In this document: piece by piece, positions 11,765 to 12,428 of the stretch | Layout: every line of letters starts with the position of its first letter | Position numbering within the stretch: the stretch's first letter is position 1 | Source: Candidatus Aenigmatarchaeota archaeon | Lineage (GTDB): Archaea > Aenigmatarchaeota > Aenigmatarchaeia > QMZP01 | DNA: 12,428 bases | Assembly (NCBI GenBank): GCA_017609145.1 | Contig: JAFCEM010000018.1 | Coordinates: forward strand, 1-12,428 | Direction of reading: 5' to 3' | Position numbers and translations under genes: made by a program | The notes under the pieces: generated by a model | What the model was told of the DNA's origin: nothing | What the model saw: the letters and a program-made list of their open reading frames with translations, nothing else | The model's database searches: none

Positions 11765-12428
11765 CTATTTTAATACTTTGATCAGTTCCAGTGTCATATC
11801 TTCGTCATCCGAATATCTGGAAACTATCCATCCAAGGTGTTCTATGAGCGCTTCGTCATTATTGCCCTTGAGTGTAAATACGAATCTGTTCTTTTGCCAT
11901 ATGTATCCGAACCCTGTATTGATAGGATAGATCTGTATTACCTTTATTACTTCCTGCTCCCCGATTCTCATCAAATAGACATTGCCTTCAAAGGAAACCA
12001 GCATGGATTCGTCAACATTGTTGATATCAAAACTCTCTTTTGTGCAGGATTCGTTCTGAAACCCGTAAACACGCTCATAAACATCACAATTTTCTGTGAG
12101 GTAGTAAATGTAACTGTTGCTGCAAGTTGGTGGAGTTTCTGCTATTGCCATGTCCTTTTCACATGGTGCAGAACTTCCTGCTGATAATATTATGGACAGA
12201 TCATTCCTGATGAAATCCTCCGGTGTTGCTCCTGACCAAAAATCCGGTTCTGAGCCGCCGTTTCCTCCGCCGCCCCCATTCCCGCCTCCATTACCGGGTG
12301 TGGAATCGCCGCCTCCGGATGCTTCCTGCAGGCATTCTCCATTTTCGCATCCACCGGCGCAATAGGTGACATCGGACCAGGAGCAATCTTCTTCATGATA
12401 TGCCTTTGTATTTTCTGATGTGCATTTC
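11765..12428 (-). CDS. Secreted Cys-rich protein with Gly-rich linker, C-terminal part (5' end outside window)
   Basis: The reading frame is open from the right edge to the TAG at 11765, giving the last 220 residues. The visible N-terminal 40 or so residues are Cys-rich (YCAGGCENGEC), like the modules of the transglutaminase-like protein. A Gly/Asn/Ser linker of about 20 residues follows, then a domain of about 150 residues with paired cysteines and beta-strand character ending at TLELIKVLK. I recognise no family. An internal ATG at 12151 would give a 128-aa product, but the frame continues upstream without a stop and with coherent Cys-rich composition, so the longer reading is preferred. The protein is presumably exported; the signal peptide lies outside the window. 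Confidence 0.75.
   Translation of the reverse strand, partial: KCTSENTKAYHEEDCSWSDVTYCAGGCENGECLQEASGGGDSTPGNGGGNGGGGGNGGSEPDFWSGATPEDFIRNDLSIILSAGSSAPCEKDMAIAETPPTCSNSYIYYLTENCDVYERVYGFQNESCTKESFDINNVDESMLVSFEGNVYLMRIGEQEVIKVIQIYPINTGFGYIWQKNRFVFTLKGNNDEALIEHLGWIVSRYSDDEDMTLELIKVLK

Noticed and set aside
12190..12396. 68-aa open frame on the minus strand (MKKIAPGPMSPIAP...)
   Set aside because: It is an alternative frame over the Cys-rich and Gly-linker part of the partial secreted protein. The chosen frame gives coherent Cys-rich and Gly/Asn composition and continues into the long downstream domain.
1..12428. CRISPR arrays, insertion sequences, tRNA genes and phage or defence genes
   Set aside because: No regularly spaced repeats, transposase motifs, terminal inverted repeats, tRNA cloverleaf or defence-family motifs were seen on either strand.

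Overview
This window is archaeal. The left edge holds the first 101 nt of a 16S rRNA gene on the minus strand, whose start matches the archaeal 16S 5' consensus. The protein genes include archaeal or archaeo-eukaryotic families: TATA-binding protein, eL37, eS8, an Sm-like (LSm) protein and the PIN-ATPase-KH protein. Many genes have archaeal TATA boxes (TTTAAATA or TATATAAA types) about 22 nt upstream of the start codon. The exported proteins with repeated C-G-D-x-x-C-x-x-x-E modules and a DUF5654-type small membrane protein suggest a DPANN-like or related uncultured archaeon. That placement is inference. The dNTP enzymes present are of the oxygen-sensitive, anaerobic type.

Layout, left to right. 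(1) 1-287: 5' end of 16S rRNA (minus), its leader with a hairpin, and its promoter. (2) 287-2219: PIN-ATPase-KH gene (minus), sharing a divergent promoter with the TBP gene (plus, 2220-2783). (3) 2798-3261: LSm-eL37 gene pair (minus). (4) 3393-5161: a 69-aa membrane protein and a 495-aa membrane-anchored, Cys-rich transglutaminase-like protein (both minus). (5) 5243-6144: eS8 (plus), overlapping tail-to-tail by 4 bp with a 172-aa exported protein (minus). (6) 6183-11731: a minus-strand run in transcription order DUF5654 protein, DUF59/MIP18 protein, NrdD, NrdG, a 57-aa ferredoxin, IscS/NifS, IscU. (7) 11765-12428: the C-terminal part of a secreted Cys-rich, Gly-linker protein that enters from the right edge.

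The most striking unit is the ribonucleotide reductase locus. NrdD begins with a complete NrdR-like module (4-Cys zinc ribbon, Arg-rich segment, ATP cone) fused to the class III reductase. Two sequences resembling the bacterial NrdR box (consensus acaCwAtATaTwGtgt) lie just upstream, 32 bp centre to centre. This arrangement suggests that the reductase carries its own nucleotide-sensing repressor and binds its own promoter. The surrounding genes (NrdG, ferredoxin, IscS, IscU, DUF59) would supply the radical SAM activase, electrons and Fe-S clusters. Two recent-looking sequence events are also visible: a perfect 49-nt repeat between the two lobes of TBP, and a perfect 42-bp tandem duplication at the 3' end of nrdD.

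No insertion sequence, CRISPR array, tRNA or phage gene was seen. No gene-free stretch exceeds 300 bases.
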